DNA of 64,000 bases from Adineta vaga (GCA_021613535.1 CP075497.1:6944001-7008000), one strand, 5' to 3'. Shown: positions 1 through 12,866, counted from the first letter of the stretch. Numbers and translations are program-made. Notes: a model not told the origin generated them from the sequence alone.

Positions 1-3000
1 AAGATATGTATGTTTATATATGTCCTTTGTGTATTTAAATAAGAAAGATTCGTGCAAGTTCTATATGACATTATATTATCATGCAAATGAACACATCAAT
101 TCATCAGTTTAGTAATCTTAGTAGTGATTTAAAAGCAGAAAATATTTTTCTCTTTCTTTCTTTCTTCTCTGACAAATGATATTTCATTGTATTTTTAATG
201 AAAAAGAAGTGTTTTTTACTTAGAAGTATCAACTAGTAAATAACGAAAATAATACATACATATCTTATCTTTGAATGTAGGCGTTGTTGAGTTTTACTAC
301 TTAACGTTTATTTTGATCATACTAATTTATCATCGATTTCATCTCAATAAAAATACTCTGATATGATTTATGAAAAATGTAAACGTGTCGCTTAGGTTTT
401 CTTCGTACGGAAACATCATTCACTTTTCTATCGTTCTATCTGTTGCATTCATAGAAAAATGATTCTTTTCTCTATCAAATAAATAAACAAGACCACATCA
501 ATGCATAAGGAGATGAAGACCCCCCACAGTTCGTCTCATTCATATTCAACAATACGATAAGAAAATTCAACTATATAAATTTATGTTCGTCAAGGTCAAC
601 TGTTAACACCCTGAAAAAAAAAGTCTGTGCAACTTATTATAAATTAATCTTTCATACAATTTGACACAAGTCTATATGTTTTTTTCTGTCGTCTACAATC
701 AATCGAAATGTTCGTATAAGTGGAAAATTCATTGATACGTTTTTTCTTCTTCTCATAACTCGAGGAAATCTTTTGATTGACATGTGTCTAGTTATCTATG
801 GACTAGATTATTTTTTCTTCCGTTCATATTTCTTATTGTAATCAGTTGTTGTATAAGAGAAGAGATTTGAATGAAATAACAATGTCTTATATTGATGTAT
901 TTCTTTGTTTATATGAACTCATTGATCAGAATTAATTTATTGGCAATTGCAAAAAAAGAAAAATCAAAATCAATCACTATAGAAATGAATTGCATGTTGT
1001 TGTTTTTTCTCTTTTATACGAACGGATACATGCAAAAAGAAATCAAAAAAAAGATTACCTGACTGTCAATGCATTATTCAAGAAAGTAATATTTACAAAT
1101 CAACGAATCAACAATAGTATTAATTGGAAGATGCCGAAGTTGTTTGACGATGAAGGATTTTATCAGAAATATAAAAATATAAAAATATTTTGAAAAGATC
1201 ATGAATATGAATTCAAAATGGAATCTTTTCGTAGAAAATTTCAATGTTTCCATACTTAGTCGAGTTTTTCATTCAAAACACAGTGTAATGAGAAAAAAGT
1301 TCATCTGACATTGTTGTTTCAATAGTTATGTTATGAAAGAACGAATGATCTTTCAATCATTACTAGACAAGAAATAATTCTTAGACAATCTAATAAACAG
1401 CATTTTGTAAAGATCTATTTTTGCATTAGCGTATGAGTAATGATTGGCATTTTCTCTTTGATAACGAATATAACTGTCATTACACCATAGCATGCGCTCC
1501 AGACAATGTGTAATTATAAGTCTTTGTTTTCGGATCAATTTGTATATAAGACATCTGTCAATGGAATTGTAATATTCAGTGTTATTTTCAGCCTTAACTC
1601 TGTAATAATATCTATAACTGAGATCAATCATCAGCTATTCTATCTGGCATAATAACTATGAGAAAACATAAATATTATCTATTGATTAGGTCAACTTAAC
1701 AGATGATACTATGAAAATGTTTATTTTCAAATAAGCTTTAGTTGTAAAATTAGATGTTATTTACCATCTTTACGCGATACAAGAAAGAAAAGAAATTGAA
1801 CTGAATAGTAGTAATTTTTAATTAGAAAGACTCTTACATCCTCTTTTTGATAATGATTGACAAAGACAAAGGATGTCATATTCATTTATCTAGCTGTCGA
1901 TCTAACTCTGACTATTCATATCTATATATATATGCATGCCAACGTTACCTAATTAAATTTGATATATTACAAGAAAACAATAACTAATGAAAATTATTAT
2001 TGTTCTCTCGGGAAATGAAAAAATCAAGAGTTCAAATCTGTGAATAATTTATAAAATATGATCTCATTCGAACACTAAAACTACTAAGAAACTTCTTTGA
2101 AAATAGAACAATTTCAGAAAATCTCTGTGTGGATTAAATTCAACTGGAGAGGATAGTTTATGTCAGAAAAAGTGGTCTTTTTGATTATGGTATTCGAGTA
2201 TCTTCAGCTTAGAAATCATGCAATGTAAACACACCTTGAAAACTCTTCTGGATTTACGTATTTGATTGTATGATGTTATTATTAATAATTCTTACTGATG
2301 TTTATCAATTCTTATTTAAGCGCGTCTAAGACGCTTGTTATCGGAGATGTAACAATATTTTTCCATGTCTAGAAACAAAACGAATGTCGTGTTCTAATAT
2401 TATTAATTTATCCTCGATCTCTTCGTTAGCGATAATAATACTCTAGCGGATTCATTTGTCTGTCTCAAGCGCATAAGTCATCTGTTCGATGAACAAGGTT
2501 ATTTCTCATGGGAAACGATGGATATTTGCTAACTTTTTTTTGAGAAGAGATTAAAAATTCTATTTTAATTTGATCACGAACTTGGTTCTGAAATGAAATG
2601 TTTTGTATGAAATAGAAAGGATATCAATGGAATGAAGCTATATAATGAAACAATTATGTTTATTAAGTGATGTCAAATGAAAAGAAATCTGGTTGAGTAT
2701 TTTATATGGCTATTACACAATAGCGATGCCAATCATAGAGTGGAAACAATGATTTGTATACAATGAGAAAACGATGATGTAAGAGGATTATTACTATTTC
2801 TTTTTTAATATCAGGATGAAAGAACAAATCGTCAAGGTTATTTCTACTTTTGTTACTTAAACTACAAGAATACAAAGAATTTCCATTCTATGAACCTAAG
2901 AGTCTTACCGTTGGTGTAGTTTAGGAATATTACATCTTATTCGTAGTTAATTTAACAGATATTGAATGAATAGGAAAAAAACAAAATTAATATACATATT

Positions 3001-3661
3001 TCTTAGATGCGTCACACGAGAAAGGTCTATAGGGCTAGTTAAAATATTCAGTTGACATCGACCAAAGTGTCTGTACTTCTATGCAATTACTTTATTTAAT
3101 TTCTTGATTATACATTACTAAATTACATTGGGGTCAATTCTCACATTTAGATAATGACTCGAACACATAAAATGTCCTAAAAATATTCTTAAGATCTAAC
3201 TACGTTTGTGTTATTCGTTTTTTTTCTATTCATATAACTATCTTCAAATAAAATGAAAAATATCACTAATAAATACCTGTTGTTTTACGTCTGTTAGATA
3301 TGCATTCGCTATATAATAATAAACTATTGCATTTTTAACATTTAGTCTATACTGATATATGTCTGAAACTAATGCGAAGAACTAATATTTAAAGAAAGAT
3401 ATCTAATTCAGTATTGTCTTTACGTGACTTGCATCTATATAATATATTTGAAGAACGTCAATAATCATTTGTTTTCTCACATCTGTAACAAGTATTACAC
3501 GAACTTTAAACTCAAATATATTAAGATTGAATTCTTCTTGTATGAGAATGATATATGTGTCTACGTTTTTTTATTCACATTTCGTGATTGAAATAAAAAA
3601 AGAAAGAAAATAACAACATAGTAGTGTAGTGTAATTAAGAGTTCAATGCTGATGAAATGGC
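1..3661. other. gene-poor AT-rich stretch
   Basis: I see no gene I can support here. Both strands give only short, low-complexity open frames. The longest are 67 codons at 990-1193 (+) and 92 codons at 1353-1631 (-), with no recognisable motif and no splice-linked partner. The sequence is AT-rich with poly-A/T tracts and scattered CTTT runs (about 150-170). A small perfect hairpin (GCGTCT-A-AGACGC) lies near 2322-2334. The right end probably contains the 3' untranslated tail of the minus-strand proteasome gene; a reverse-complement AATAAA lies near 3567. Confidence 0.5.
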
Positions 3662-4801
3662 TTAAAAATTCATGGTTTTATCTTCACGATATTGATACAT
3701 ATAATCATTTGTATCTTTTTCTTCGATCTTTTCCCAACCGGTTTCTTTCATATGATAGACTAAATAAAATTAGGAAATATGAGTCATATTTTTCAGTAGA
3801 AGAAATCTTGTCTTTACTTCGAACGATGTTTCCCGATGCAGCATCACGATGGGCAGCATGAACAATTGCACGACGACCAAGATCAATAGCATCAGCAGTA
3901 CTCATTTCATATCTAAAGAAAAATCGAAGAACAACGAAAATGTATATTTTCTGCTATTAAACTTACTTATAACCAGCATCAAGAATGCTATAGGCATATA
4001 TTGAACCACTACCAACTGAAAATAGATTATCACTAATTCGTTCACCATCATCTGATACCATGTAAAGTCCAGGACCCTACATCAACGAGAGAGAGAGAGC
4101 ACACATGTTTGATATGAATCTATTGGAAAAAGTGTACTTACGCGTTTATCCCAACCGACAATCATTGTCCCCATCGATAAACCCATGCCACGATATTCAA
4201 AGATCATATTTGCAAGAATTTTTGAAGCAGCAGCAACAGAAATTTTCTCTTTATTACGTAATTCATAGATACGACAATGTCGAGCAAGTACTCGTTCCCA
4301 AAATGCACAATCAGCTGCACCACCAGCCATTGTACCCAACAAATAAGGATTAATTTCAATAACCTTTTTCACTTCACCCGATGCTAAAAATATGAAATAT
4401 TAATATGATATTTTTTGTTTGTTTATCAAATGAAACCTACCAATAAAACCACCAGCCGTAGCACGACTGTCTACAGCTACTATAACACCATTACGGAATT
4501 TAAATGCTAACGTTGTTGTTCCTTTGAGAAATTGAATACGAACACGATCAACTTTTTCATTGACCATTTTTAAATATTTTGCTGGCTATGAAAAAGAAAG
4601 AAAATAACAAATTAATATCCATAAGAATAAGATGAAATCAAATTTTACATCTGCATACGGTGGTAAAGTAATAAATTGAGATATATTTTCAATATTCAAT
4701 TTGGGATTGAATTCATCTATTTCTTTATCAGTTTTTGCACATTGTAATGATCGATCAAATGCATCGTTTGACTTGAATCCAAGTATGCTTGATAAAGCCA
4801 T
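3662..4801 (-). CDS. PSMB5: 20S proteasome subunit beta type-5 (chymotrypsin-like)
   Basis: This is the catalytic beta5 subunit of the 20S proteasome core. It cleaves after hydrophobic residues in the cytosol and nucleus. Six exons join in phase: 4801-4649, 4585-4441, 4383-4142, 4076-3967, 3912-3818 and 3759-3662, giving 280 aa (human about 263). A propeptide precedes the processing site LKG|TTTLAF, which leaves the catalytic Thr1. Asp17 lies in VDSRATAG and Lys33 in GEVKKVIEI. The block [15 protein letters not shown] and later [10 protein letters not shown] and GWDKRGPGLY match the family closely. The fifth exon appears to run into unrelated sequence, but a GTAAAG donor and TTTATTTAG acceptor restore the expected C-terminus (YHMKETGW...). 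The gene starts divergently from the PAM2-motif gene. Identification is secure. Confidence 0.95.
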
Positions 4802-5433
4802 TTTTCTAAGTTTTTCTTTCTTAAAAATATCTAAATAGATGAAACTAAATTGAAATTGAACTCTTCGTCATTACTACTTACACAAAGCTCATCAACGATT
4901 GGTCTAAATCACATACCATTCAACATCGTATGTAGGCGAAAAGATATATTTAAATGATTAAATTTTAATTTCTCTAAAAGATTTTTATTCGGGAGTATTG
5001 TTTGAAAATAAATTCTTTTCTCCCAATTTTTTCCACTTGTCGCTACAATCTCTGTTAAATTAAATAATACAATTAATTCATTCAAAACAATTCCTATTAT
5101 GAAAAAAAACTTTTTTTCTTTTTCATTCAATCTAATATTTTAATCTTTACAAATTCTTTTGTTTATCATATCAGTCCATAAAATACCAACATCATGTCTC
5201 CTCCTCCATTAAAAGATCAATCAGAAGCAAAAAAAATCCATCTAATGTCGAAAGTTTTTCTATTCATCAAACGTTTCAATATTCTAGATAAACCGTGAAT
5301 TTTTGTTTATCATGCATACGGTTTATTCTCAGACTGATCAATTAATCATTTGATTTATCATGTCATTACTCTATTAGTTCCAATAAACAAACAGAAAAAA
5401 ATCATTATTTTTTGTCTTTAAAACCGAACAATT
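4802..5433. promoter_or_regulatory. divergent intergenic region between PSMB5 and the PAM2 gene
   Basis: This 632-bp spacer separates two start codons facing away from each other, so it must hold the 5' ends and probably the promoters of both genes. An AT-rich 3' splice-like sequence (CTATTTAG in minus orientation) ends at 4831, about 30 bp upstream of the PSMB5 start. It may mark a 5'UTR intron or trans-splice site. No TATA box or other defined element can be assigned with confidence. Confidence 0.4.
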
Positions 5434-7781
5434 ATGAGTACATCACCTTCATCAGGTCTCTCACCAGAGGCGAAAGAATTTGTTCCATTAGGACAAAATT
5501 CATCGATAAGCATTCCGTTATTTGTTGATGAAAATTCAGTTGCATCTATTTATCCTTCGGATCAACAACCATTAATGGTTCAAACAATCTATCCAATGAT
5601 GGTAACCAATACTAAGCTAAATGATAATGTTCCAATTCCAGAAATTGAATTTCATATACAATCATCTCAACAACAACAATTTCATATTGATTCATGTACA
5701 AATATTCCACAATCATCTTCAATGAATGGACTTTCACCTTCAAATTCAACATCACAAATTGTTCTCTTACCCACAACTAATTCAGCAACTGGAGTTACAC
5801 CAACTGGATATTATTCTGGTCCACAAATCATTTATTCAACTACTGAACCAGGATCAGGATTTTATCCGATTGATTATTGTGAACAATCTTTAATCAATTT
5901 TTCTCTTCAACAACCAACACAAATGTCGAAATCTCATCGAATTTTATCTCATCAACAAAGACCCACTTCATTTCGTCAACATGGAATGAATCATCCAACA
6001 TATCGTCCATCATCTCGTGGAAACAGTCGTGGTGGTGGTGGTGCTGTTGGTGTGGGCGGTGGTGGTAACAATAGTGGAAATTTAAATAATCGAAATTCTT
6101 ATTATGATTATAATAATCGTCGTAATGGTGGCTCATCATATGCTTCTAATTCTGGACGAGGAAATTCGTTAAACAGTAAACGAATATCATCATCTTACCA
6201 CTCGAATGATTACAATAATTATTATCATTCATCATCAAGATCAAGAGGTTATTTATCACGTTCATCTCAACAACCACATGATGAACATCGAAAAGATCAT
6301 TCAGACTATTATAATCATAACAATGAATATCATTCATCTGGTCATATGAATGAGGATGGTACACCATTTGAATTTCGACCTGAAGACTTTCCAAGTCTTC
6401 CAATGAATCAACAACCGTCTGATGAAAAAATCTCAACACCATCGACTGTGCCAACTACTACTGTTACTAAGTAAATTGATTTAAATTTGTAGAAAAATGA
6501 TTTTAATCACTTTCCTTTTTTTTCAGACCAGCATCATCTTGGAATGAAATTGTTTCAACTCCACGTCATCGTTCAACTTCTCCACAATCAATACCTCCCT
6601 CTCAAGATCAACGATCTGATCGAAGTCGTTCATTTAATAATAAACCATCATCAAATAATGAACGAAAATCTTCGAATAAAAAACAAAATCAACCATCTAT
6701 GACTGTAAACTCACCTAATTGTGCTTCCAAATCACCGACTTCTCAAAATGAACAACAACGTTCACTATCGTTAACCAATAGTGATCTTCCAAACAAAGAA
6801 ACTCATATTCAAACAGACGATATTAAGGATGATGGTTTCATTCAACCAAAATATCAACAACGACGTTTAAAACGTAAAAATAAACTCCGAGAAGAACCGC
6901 TCTCGTTTCCAGAACAATCCAATGAAATTGAATCAGCTCCATATGCTCTCGACGATGAAAATGCATTTCCTACTTTAGGTCAACCAAATCTTACCTCAAC
7001 ATCAACGATAAAATCAGAAATTGAAGTGATACAAAAATCAAATTCTAACACATCTCAGCATCATTTACCTGATATGTTCAATCGATTAAATCTATCATCA
7101 CAAGTTAAACAAGAAAATTCATCAGATTCGAAAGCAATAGTGAAACGTGAACAAACCAAATCACGCAAGTCAAGTAAAATTAAACGAAGTATTAATAAAG
7201 AAATTGACGAAAATCAAAAACAATCTTCACAAGTAACAATAGAAAAGAACATGGAAGAAAATAATATTCAAACTAATACTGATACAAATACTGCTAATGT
7301 TAGAGAAGAGTAAGTTATATTGCAATTTAAAAGACTACAAATTGATTTAAACATGATCAACAATCATAAAAAATAAAAACACGTACTCCTAATGTTTTCT
7401 ATCAGAACGATTATAAACTAGGTCATGTATTGCATATTCTCATTTGATCGAGAGAATAATTTTGTTGTATTAACAGTTGAGATACTCAATGCAAAAGAAA
7501 TAATTAAGTGTACTAGACAAAATTATGAAAATAGATCGTATTGCTCGATTCGCATTAGAACATTCGTTAATAAAGTACCTTGATATACAAAATGAACTGT
7601 TCCGATGAGAGAATCGCATGCATGAGAAGTGACTGAAACATTTGAGTTATTTTGACTTTCATTTTTATCGTTTATTTTTAGTAATCATCAAAACTCAAAT
7701 ATATTATCTTCAAGCAGCAATAATAGTAGTGACACCAGTGATTATGATGATGCGGTTGACAATTTGAATGATGTTGAATGA
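5434..7781 (+). CDS. PAM2-motif, Gly/Ser/Asn-rich disordered protein (probable poly(A)-binding-protein partner)
   Basis: Three exons (5434-6470, 6527-7309, 7682-7781) join in phase to 639 aa. Residues 9-18 read LSPEAKEFVP, a near-perfect PAM2 motif, the short peptide that docks on the MLLE domain of cytoplasmic poly(A)-binding protein. Downstream comes a low-complexity region with an RG/GGGG/NN segment (about residues 190-270). Two acidic DFPxL-type motifs follow: FEFRPEDFPSLP near residue 310 and ENAFPTLGQ in exon 2. The C-terminus is acidic and Ser/Asn-rich. PAM2 plus xFPxL motifs recall LARP4 and SECIS-binding protein 2, but I see no La motif, RRM or L7Ae domain. Family membership is therefore open. 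A cytoplasmic mRNA-regulatory role is inferred from PAM2 only. Confidence 0.75.
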
Positions 7782-8282
7782 AATGAATAACAAAGAAAAA
7801 CAAATCTTTTATGAATCTATACATAATTATTTATTTTTTGTTTTGTTTTGTTTCGTTTCTCATTTATTGTTGTAGACAATATGACGATTATTTTTAGTAC
7901 AATCTTTGTTGTTTGTTCGTCTTGTTTTCTTTGATTTTGTTTTTTTTCCTCCTTCTCCTGACTTCTTTTTCTCCCAAGTGCAATAGAAACAAATAATACG
8001 CATGCGAAATGAAAAACCACAAGTATGTATGAGAAAACGTTTTCTTGGATTCCATTTCGAAATTTCTTGTAGGCAAGAATAGAGGGCGAAAATAACCACA
8101 AAAGAGAAACGATATATGTCTTTCAGGATATCTCTTTTATTTTACTCATATCTACGTATGTCAATTTTATTTTAATTTTTTGTGGGCACTTATGTGTTTT
8201 ATGTAAATGTTTATTTGGATTTTCATTGTCGTTTTCTTTTCTCTTTTTTTTCTCTCTTTATAATTATGAATATTATCATTAA

Positions 8283-8313
<31 letters not shown>

Positions 8314-8802
8314 CGCAATAAAATATAAAAGCGTTTTTCGTTGTGAAAAATATTGATGTTCTTTCTTTCTATAGAGAAGTTTGTAAAGACACGAAGACAG
8401 GAAATAGATACTAATGACAAAGTTTTGTTCAACTTTAAATAATTACTTCTGATACGTTGACATGTCTGTGTGTGTTTGTATGTATGTCATGATTCCAGTC
8501 TTCTCCCTAGCATTCACGAAAGATGTTGTACGCAATTTGACAACTATCTTGTAGAAGTTTCGAATAATATCTTTAGAACTATCAAATTTGATGAAAATAT
8601 AATTAAAAGTAGAATATTATATGTTTTTCATCCTATACTGTACCTGTTAAAAGTATTTGCCATGACATGATTTTGTGTGCCTCTACGATGATTTCCATGT
8701 TTTCCCTTGTAATATTGGATTTGCTTAGACGATCTTCGATTTAAAATTTAATCTTTATTTCATAAGAAAATATCTTACTGATTATATTTATATATATTCT
8801 AG
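7782..8802. other. intergenic region with ATT microsatellite
   Basis: This is the spacer between the PAM2 gene and PWP1. It contains T-rich and TTTTG-repeat tracts (7830-7860) and an (ATT)n microsatellite at about 8283-8312. Open frames on the minus strand here translate to runs of one or a few amino acids and are not genes. A TATATATTCTAG acceptor-like sequence ends at 8802, directly against the PWP1 ATG. Confidence 0.5.
8283..8312. repeat. (ATT)n trinucleotide microsatellite
   Basis: About ten tandem ATT units lie in the intergenic region upstream of PWP1. It was read directly from the sequence and is a probable length-polymorphic simple repeat. Confidence 0.85.
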
Positions 8803-11080
8803 ATGGAAATTCTATCATCCCTCGTATGGATCAAATGTGGAGCAGCAAAAACGACTCCAATCAAAGTAATTTAATTTCAACTTTTAGTTTTCGTATATTT
8901 CTTTTTCAATCTTTTAGTTTTTACCCGATCAAGAAGAACTCGATAGTATGATTGATAAGAAAGGGTAATTAATTCTATTCAAATCAATGAAGACTTAATC
9001 TATGTTTGAATTCTTTCCTTCCCAGAGTTCGTGTTAAGGACGATGATGATGATGATGACGACGACGAAAAAAGTAAAGATGCGGATATGGATGTTGAAAA
9101 ATATAATGATCAAATAAATCGTAAGTAATGTTGTAAAACCTTGATGTTTCGTTTCATTTTCTTTTATTGTAGAAGATGATGAAGATGATGATAATGTAAT
9201 TATACCAGGTGCAGGACCTATTGCAATGCACGCATCCAACCGTGATGATCCTCTACTTGAAATCCAAGATGATGTAAGATGTTTGCTTTGAATTGTTTCT
9301 AATCATTGAGAAATATAATCTCTTTTGCAGGGCGAAGATTCTGATGCGGAAGATTTTTTTATTCGACCAGATGATAATCTAATTGTTGCTGCACATATTG
9401 AAGATGATACTTCTAGTCTTGAAGTTTATGGTAATGATTATCCAATCACAAAAGTTTTCCTTGAAATATCTTCTTCTTTTTTTAAGTCTACAATGATAAA
9501 GAAGGTTATCTCTATGTTCATCATGATATATTAATGTTACATATGCCATTATGTTTAACATGGTTAGATTATGATGTGAATAATACTAATCCAGGTTTGT
9601 TTATTTACTAGAAATGAAAGTTTTGTAAATATGTTGAGTATGTTTTTAGTGAATTGCGTGGCTGTTGGAAGTATGGAAGGTGTAATTGAATTATTTGATA
9701 TTGATCTTGTTGATCAAATGGAACCAATGTATACATTTGGAAAGAAATCGAAAAAGAAAAAAGCAAAATCATCAAAGAAAACTTCTAAAGTTTGTTTCAA
9801 AGAATTTTATATGAAATATGAAAATATATTTTTTTTATTCATTCCACAGAAATCAGGTGAAGGTCATGATGCTGCTGTTTTAGATCTCACATGGAATAAA
9901 CTTGTTCGACAAATTCTTGCATCAAGTTCTGCTGATGCAACTGTTGCTTTATGGGATTTAAGTCAAATGAAAATGGCTTTACATTTAGATAAAATACATA
10001 AAAAACAGGTTGGTAAGTGTAGAGAAGAATTGAATACATTGTTCTAAACGAATTTTTCGTTTTCCTCTGAAATTAGATTCAATCGATCTGTTGGCATCCA
10101 AGTGAACCACAAAATTTACTTTCTGGTTCATCCGATCAGACCGTATGTTTAACTGATTGTCGAGATGCTGACAATAAAAATAGTCAACATCGATGGACAT
10201 TTGATTCAGATATTGAACGAGTAGCATGGAATACATTCGATTCAAATCAATTTCTAGTAAACAATTTTCAATGAATATTCATTGACTTTTATTTCGATTC
10301 ATCGATCATTATAGGCATCTACTGAAAATGGATATGTCTATGCAATGGATATTCGACAAACAACTATACCTGTCTTCAGTTTATCTGCTCATGATGGTGC
10401 TGTTACTGGTAATAAGAATTCTTGATGAATATTTTTGAAATTTTATTTTGAAATATTTAGGTTTATGTTTAAGCTCAACTGTGCCTGGTTTTCTTGTTAC
10501 ATCATCATTTGATGAAAGTGTGAAAATATGGGATGTAGAAAATGGAAGTGTCACATTTATCGCTGAACGACGATTTCAAACAGTAACTTGATCCTATGTT
10601 GATTGATTAAAAAAGAAAACTGTTTTTTCTTGTTCTATAGGGACGAATCAATACATGTCTTGCTAATCCAGATTTTCCGTTTACATTTGCTATTGGTGGT
10701 CAATCAAAAGGTTTACAAATATGGGATTGTACCGAAAATGCCAATGGTATGATAACGCTGATGTTAGAGAGTTTCACATTTATATAAAAATGTTAAAAGA
10801 AAGATATGCGAATCACTTTAAAGTACACTATTTTGAATTCATGTTAATCGCAAACAAATACTTACGAATGAAAATTCTGTTGTATGAAATTAAACTTCTT
10901 TTATTTTCGTTTCTAGTTCGTTCACGATTTGGTTCTCGTGCAAAATTTGAAATGGTCGAAGTATTTGATGAAAAGGAATCTATTAAACCAATAGTATCAA
11001 CTTTTCCAACGACTACTCCGAATGTAACATCAGCTGTGTTAAAAGCACAACGAAAAAAATCGTCTAAAAAGAATAAATAA
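8803..11080 (+). CDS. PWP1: Periodic tryptophan protein 1 homolog, WD-repeat nucleolar protein
   Basis: PWP1 is a WD40 chromatin/nucleolar protein that supports rDNA transcription and ribosome biogenesis. The predicted N-terminus [19 protein letters not shown] matches the family's conserved start (xCVAWVRCGVAKETP in human). An Asp-rich acidic tract follows, then [22 protein letters not shown]-type sequence ([11 protein letters not shown]), and WD repeats including [89 protein letters not shown] and [14 protein letters not shown]. About ten small introns interrupt it. A Lys-rich [13 protein letters not shown] loop lies between the first WD units. The AATAAA poly(A) signal overlaps the stop codon (AATAAATAA). 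The total is close to the roughly 500 aa usual for the family. Identification is secure; individual exon edges are by eye. Confidence 0.93.
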
Positions 11081-11249
11081 ATAAATAAACCCATTTACAT
11101 GTGAAAAAAATTAATTGTTTTGTTGCACATTTTCTGATGATTCATCGAACTCGTAAACGTCATCTTGTTGACGTGTCTAGATTCGTTATTGCTCAATCAT
11201 AAAAGAAACATTCTATATAAGAAGAAAAATAATTTTGGAAATATAAAAT

Positions 11250-12866
11250 ATGAGTCGAATAATTTCATGGTTTTTGAAAAAAAATGATTTTACATCAAAT
11301 CCAAGATCTCTTGCAGTTTATATTGAATCTTTAATTGTTGATAAAAAAATCAACGAATTTACATCGTATTTACAAAGAAAAAATGATCGATTATCTTGTA
11401 TCGATGGTTTTTTTAAAATATTACCTGTAATGCCTGATGAGACTTATATGGCTAATATATTTGACTTAATCTGCAAGAAATCTCGATTGCCAACTGCAGA
11501 AATATCAAAGATTATCTCCAGTAAACTATCAGCAGCACTTACTAACGAAAATTTTGATATATTTGAAAGAATTCTTCAATTACCATATCCATCCATTCCA
11601 ATTCTTTTATCAACACCAGATATATCTCGATTGATACGTTCTTGTTCAAATCCTGATCAAATAATCAAATGTTTATCAATATTAATCGAAAAAAATCTTC
11701 GCCACGATGCTCAATATCTTTCATGGATATTGATCATTCTGTTTGAATATTATAAAATTGGCGATGAAGTTATTATTGAACATTTCGTAAATACAAAAGC
11801 GGGTGAACTGGTTTTACATGTACCATTCGGAAGTCATAATGTGACACCTTTAATGATTTTCTTTCATCTATATTCGAATACAAAATGTCAACTAATTATT
11901 GATCATTATCTAACGAATATAGAAGATCAATCTGTATTATTACAATGTGATCGATGGGATAGATCATATTTAACACATCTATTATGTGGTGAATGTCAAC
12001 ATACAACTGAAACAATTTCAAAAATTCAATCGAATGATTTAGAGGAAATAAATAATCAATTAATGAATGCATGTACACATTCGACAAGTATACTTTCAAA
12101 ATTTGCATTTCTTTATAAATTAAATAACAAATGTGAATCACCTGTGAAGATGATTTTTGTTTCGAGATTCTGTTTACCACTTCGAATAAGATTATTTAAT
12201 TATCTATGGGAAAATAATTTATTAACTGATATAAAACTTGAAGAGATTTTTATTCATTTTTCTTCCAATTCGATTTCAATCTATGAAAATTATCTCCTAC
12301 GATTAATTCATAAGCAGAATTTAAATCAAGCTCTTGTTTCTGTACTCTGCAATTCTCAAAATCATGTTTCCCAAGCTGAAAAGACAATTCAATTTCTTTT
12401 ACGACATGGTGCACGAATAGATGATATGAGTTCGATTTCATCATCAATTTCTTTCATACTTACTAATGATCATTCACTAATTCCATTTCTATTACTTGAT
12501 TATTCAATGTCGATAGCTATAACTTCTGATATGTGGTTGAATAGACCTACTATCAGAAAGAATTTGTACATCTGTCGTGCTATTCATTGTGGTTATTCTC
12601 GTCTATCTCAAGTGGAATTTAAAGATTTTAAATCGACTCTATCACAACAAGTACTTCGATCGATAAATAATTTTGTCGATTTAAAAAATCCGACAAATTT
12701 ATCAAATTTATGTCGACGAAAATTACGATGTTCGATGAAGCATCTAGGCGATGAAACATATGATAAGCTGAAAGATTATCTGCCCAATCGACTGGTTCAA
12801 TCGATAAAACTCTATGAATTCAAAGAATGGCTTACATGTTATCACGCAGTCATAAATGGTAGTTAA
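11250..12866 (+). CDS. Ankyrin-like repeat protein with C-terminal SOCS box (ASB-like)
   Basis: This is a single uninterrupted 538-codon frame, unusual among these intron-rich neighbours. The C-terminus (about residues 485-530) reads NPTNLSNLCRRKLR...LPNRLVQSIKLYEF. This fits a SOCS box: a BC-box (LxxLCRxxLR) for Elongin B/C and an LPxxL Cul5-box, as in ankyrin-repeat ASB proteins. The region before it is helical with degenerate ankyrin-like turns, the clearest being TIQFLLRHGARIDDMSS and NVTPLMIFFHLYSN. No canonical GxTPLH repeat is left. The family role would be substrate receptor of a Cullin5 ubiquitin ligase. The assignment rests mainly on the SOCS box; repeat count and substrate are unknown. 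AATAAA lies about 25 bp after the stop. Confidence 0.7.
   Translation: MSRIISWFLKKNDFTSNPRSLAVYIESLIVDKKINEFTSYLQRKNDRLSCIDGFFKILPVMPDETYMANIFDLICKKSRLPTAEISKIISSKLSAALTNENFDIFERILQLPYPSIPILLSTPDISRLIRSCSNPDQIIKCLSILIEKNLRHDAQYLSWILIILFEYYKIGDEVIIEHFVNTKAGELVLHVPFGSHNVTPLMIFFHLYSNTKCQLIIDHYLTNIEDQSVLLQCDRWDRSYLTHLLCGECQHTTETISKIQSNDLEEINNQLMNACTHSTSILSKFAFLYKLNNKCESPVKMIFVSRFCLPLRIRLFNYLWENNLLTDIKLEEIFIHFSSNSISIYENYLLRLIHKQNLNQALVSVLCNSQNHVSQAEKTIQFLLRHGARIDDMSSISSSISFILTNDHSLIPFLLLDYSMSIAITSDMWLNRPTIRKNLYICRAIHCGYSRLSQVEFKDFKSTLSQQVLRSINNFVDLKNPTNLSNLCRRKLRCSMKHLGDETYDKLKDYLPNRLVQSIKLYEFKEWLTCYHAVINGS

Noticed and set aside
1353-1631. 92-codon minus-strand frame as a gene
   Set aside because: It has no motif, no splice partner and biased AT-driven composition; chance frames of this length are expected.
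3646-3905. Apparent loss of the PSMB5 C-terminus by frameshift after ...SGNIVR
   Set aside because: A GTAAAG donor at 3817 and TTTATTTAG acceptor at 3760 form a small intron that restores the conserved YHMKETGW tail; the gene is intact.
8223-8432. Minus-strand frame with a poly-Ile run
   Set aside because: It is generated by the (ATT)n microsatellite and poly-purine tracts.
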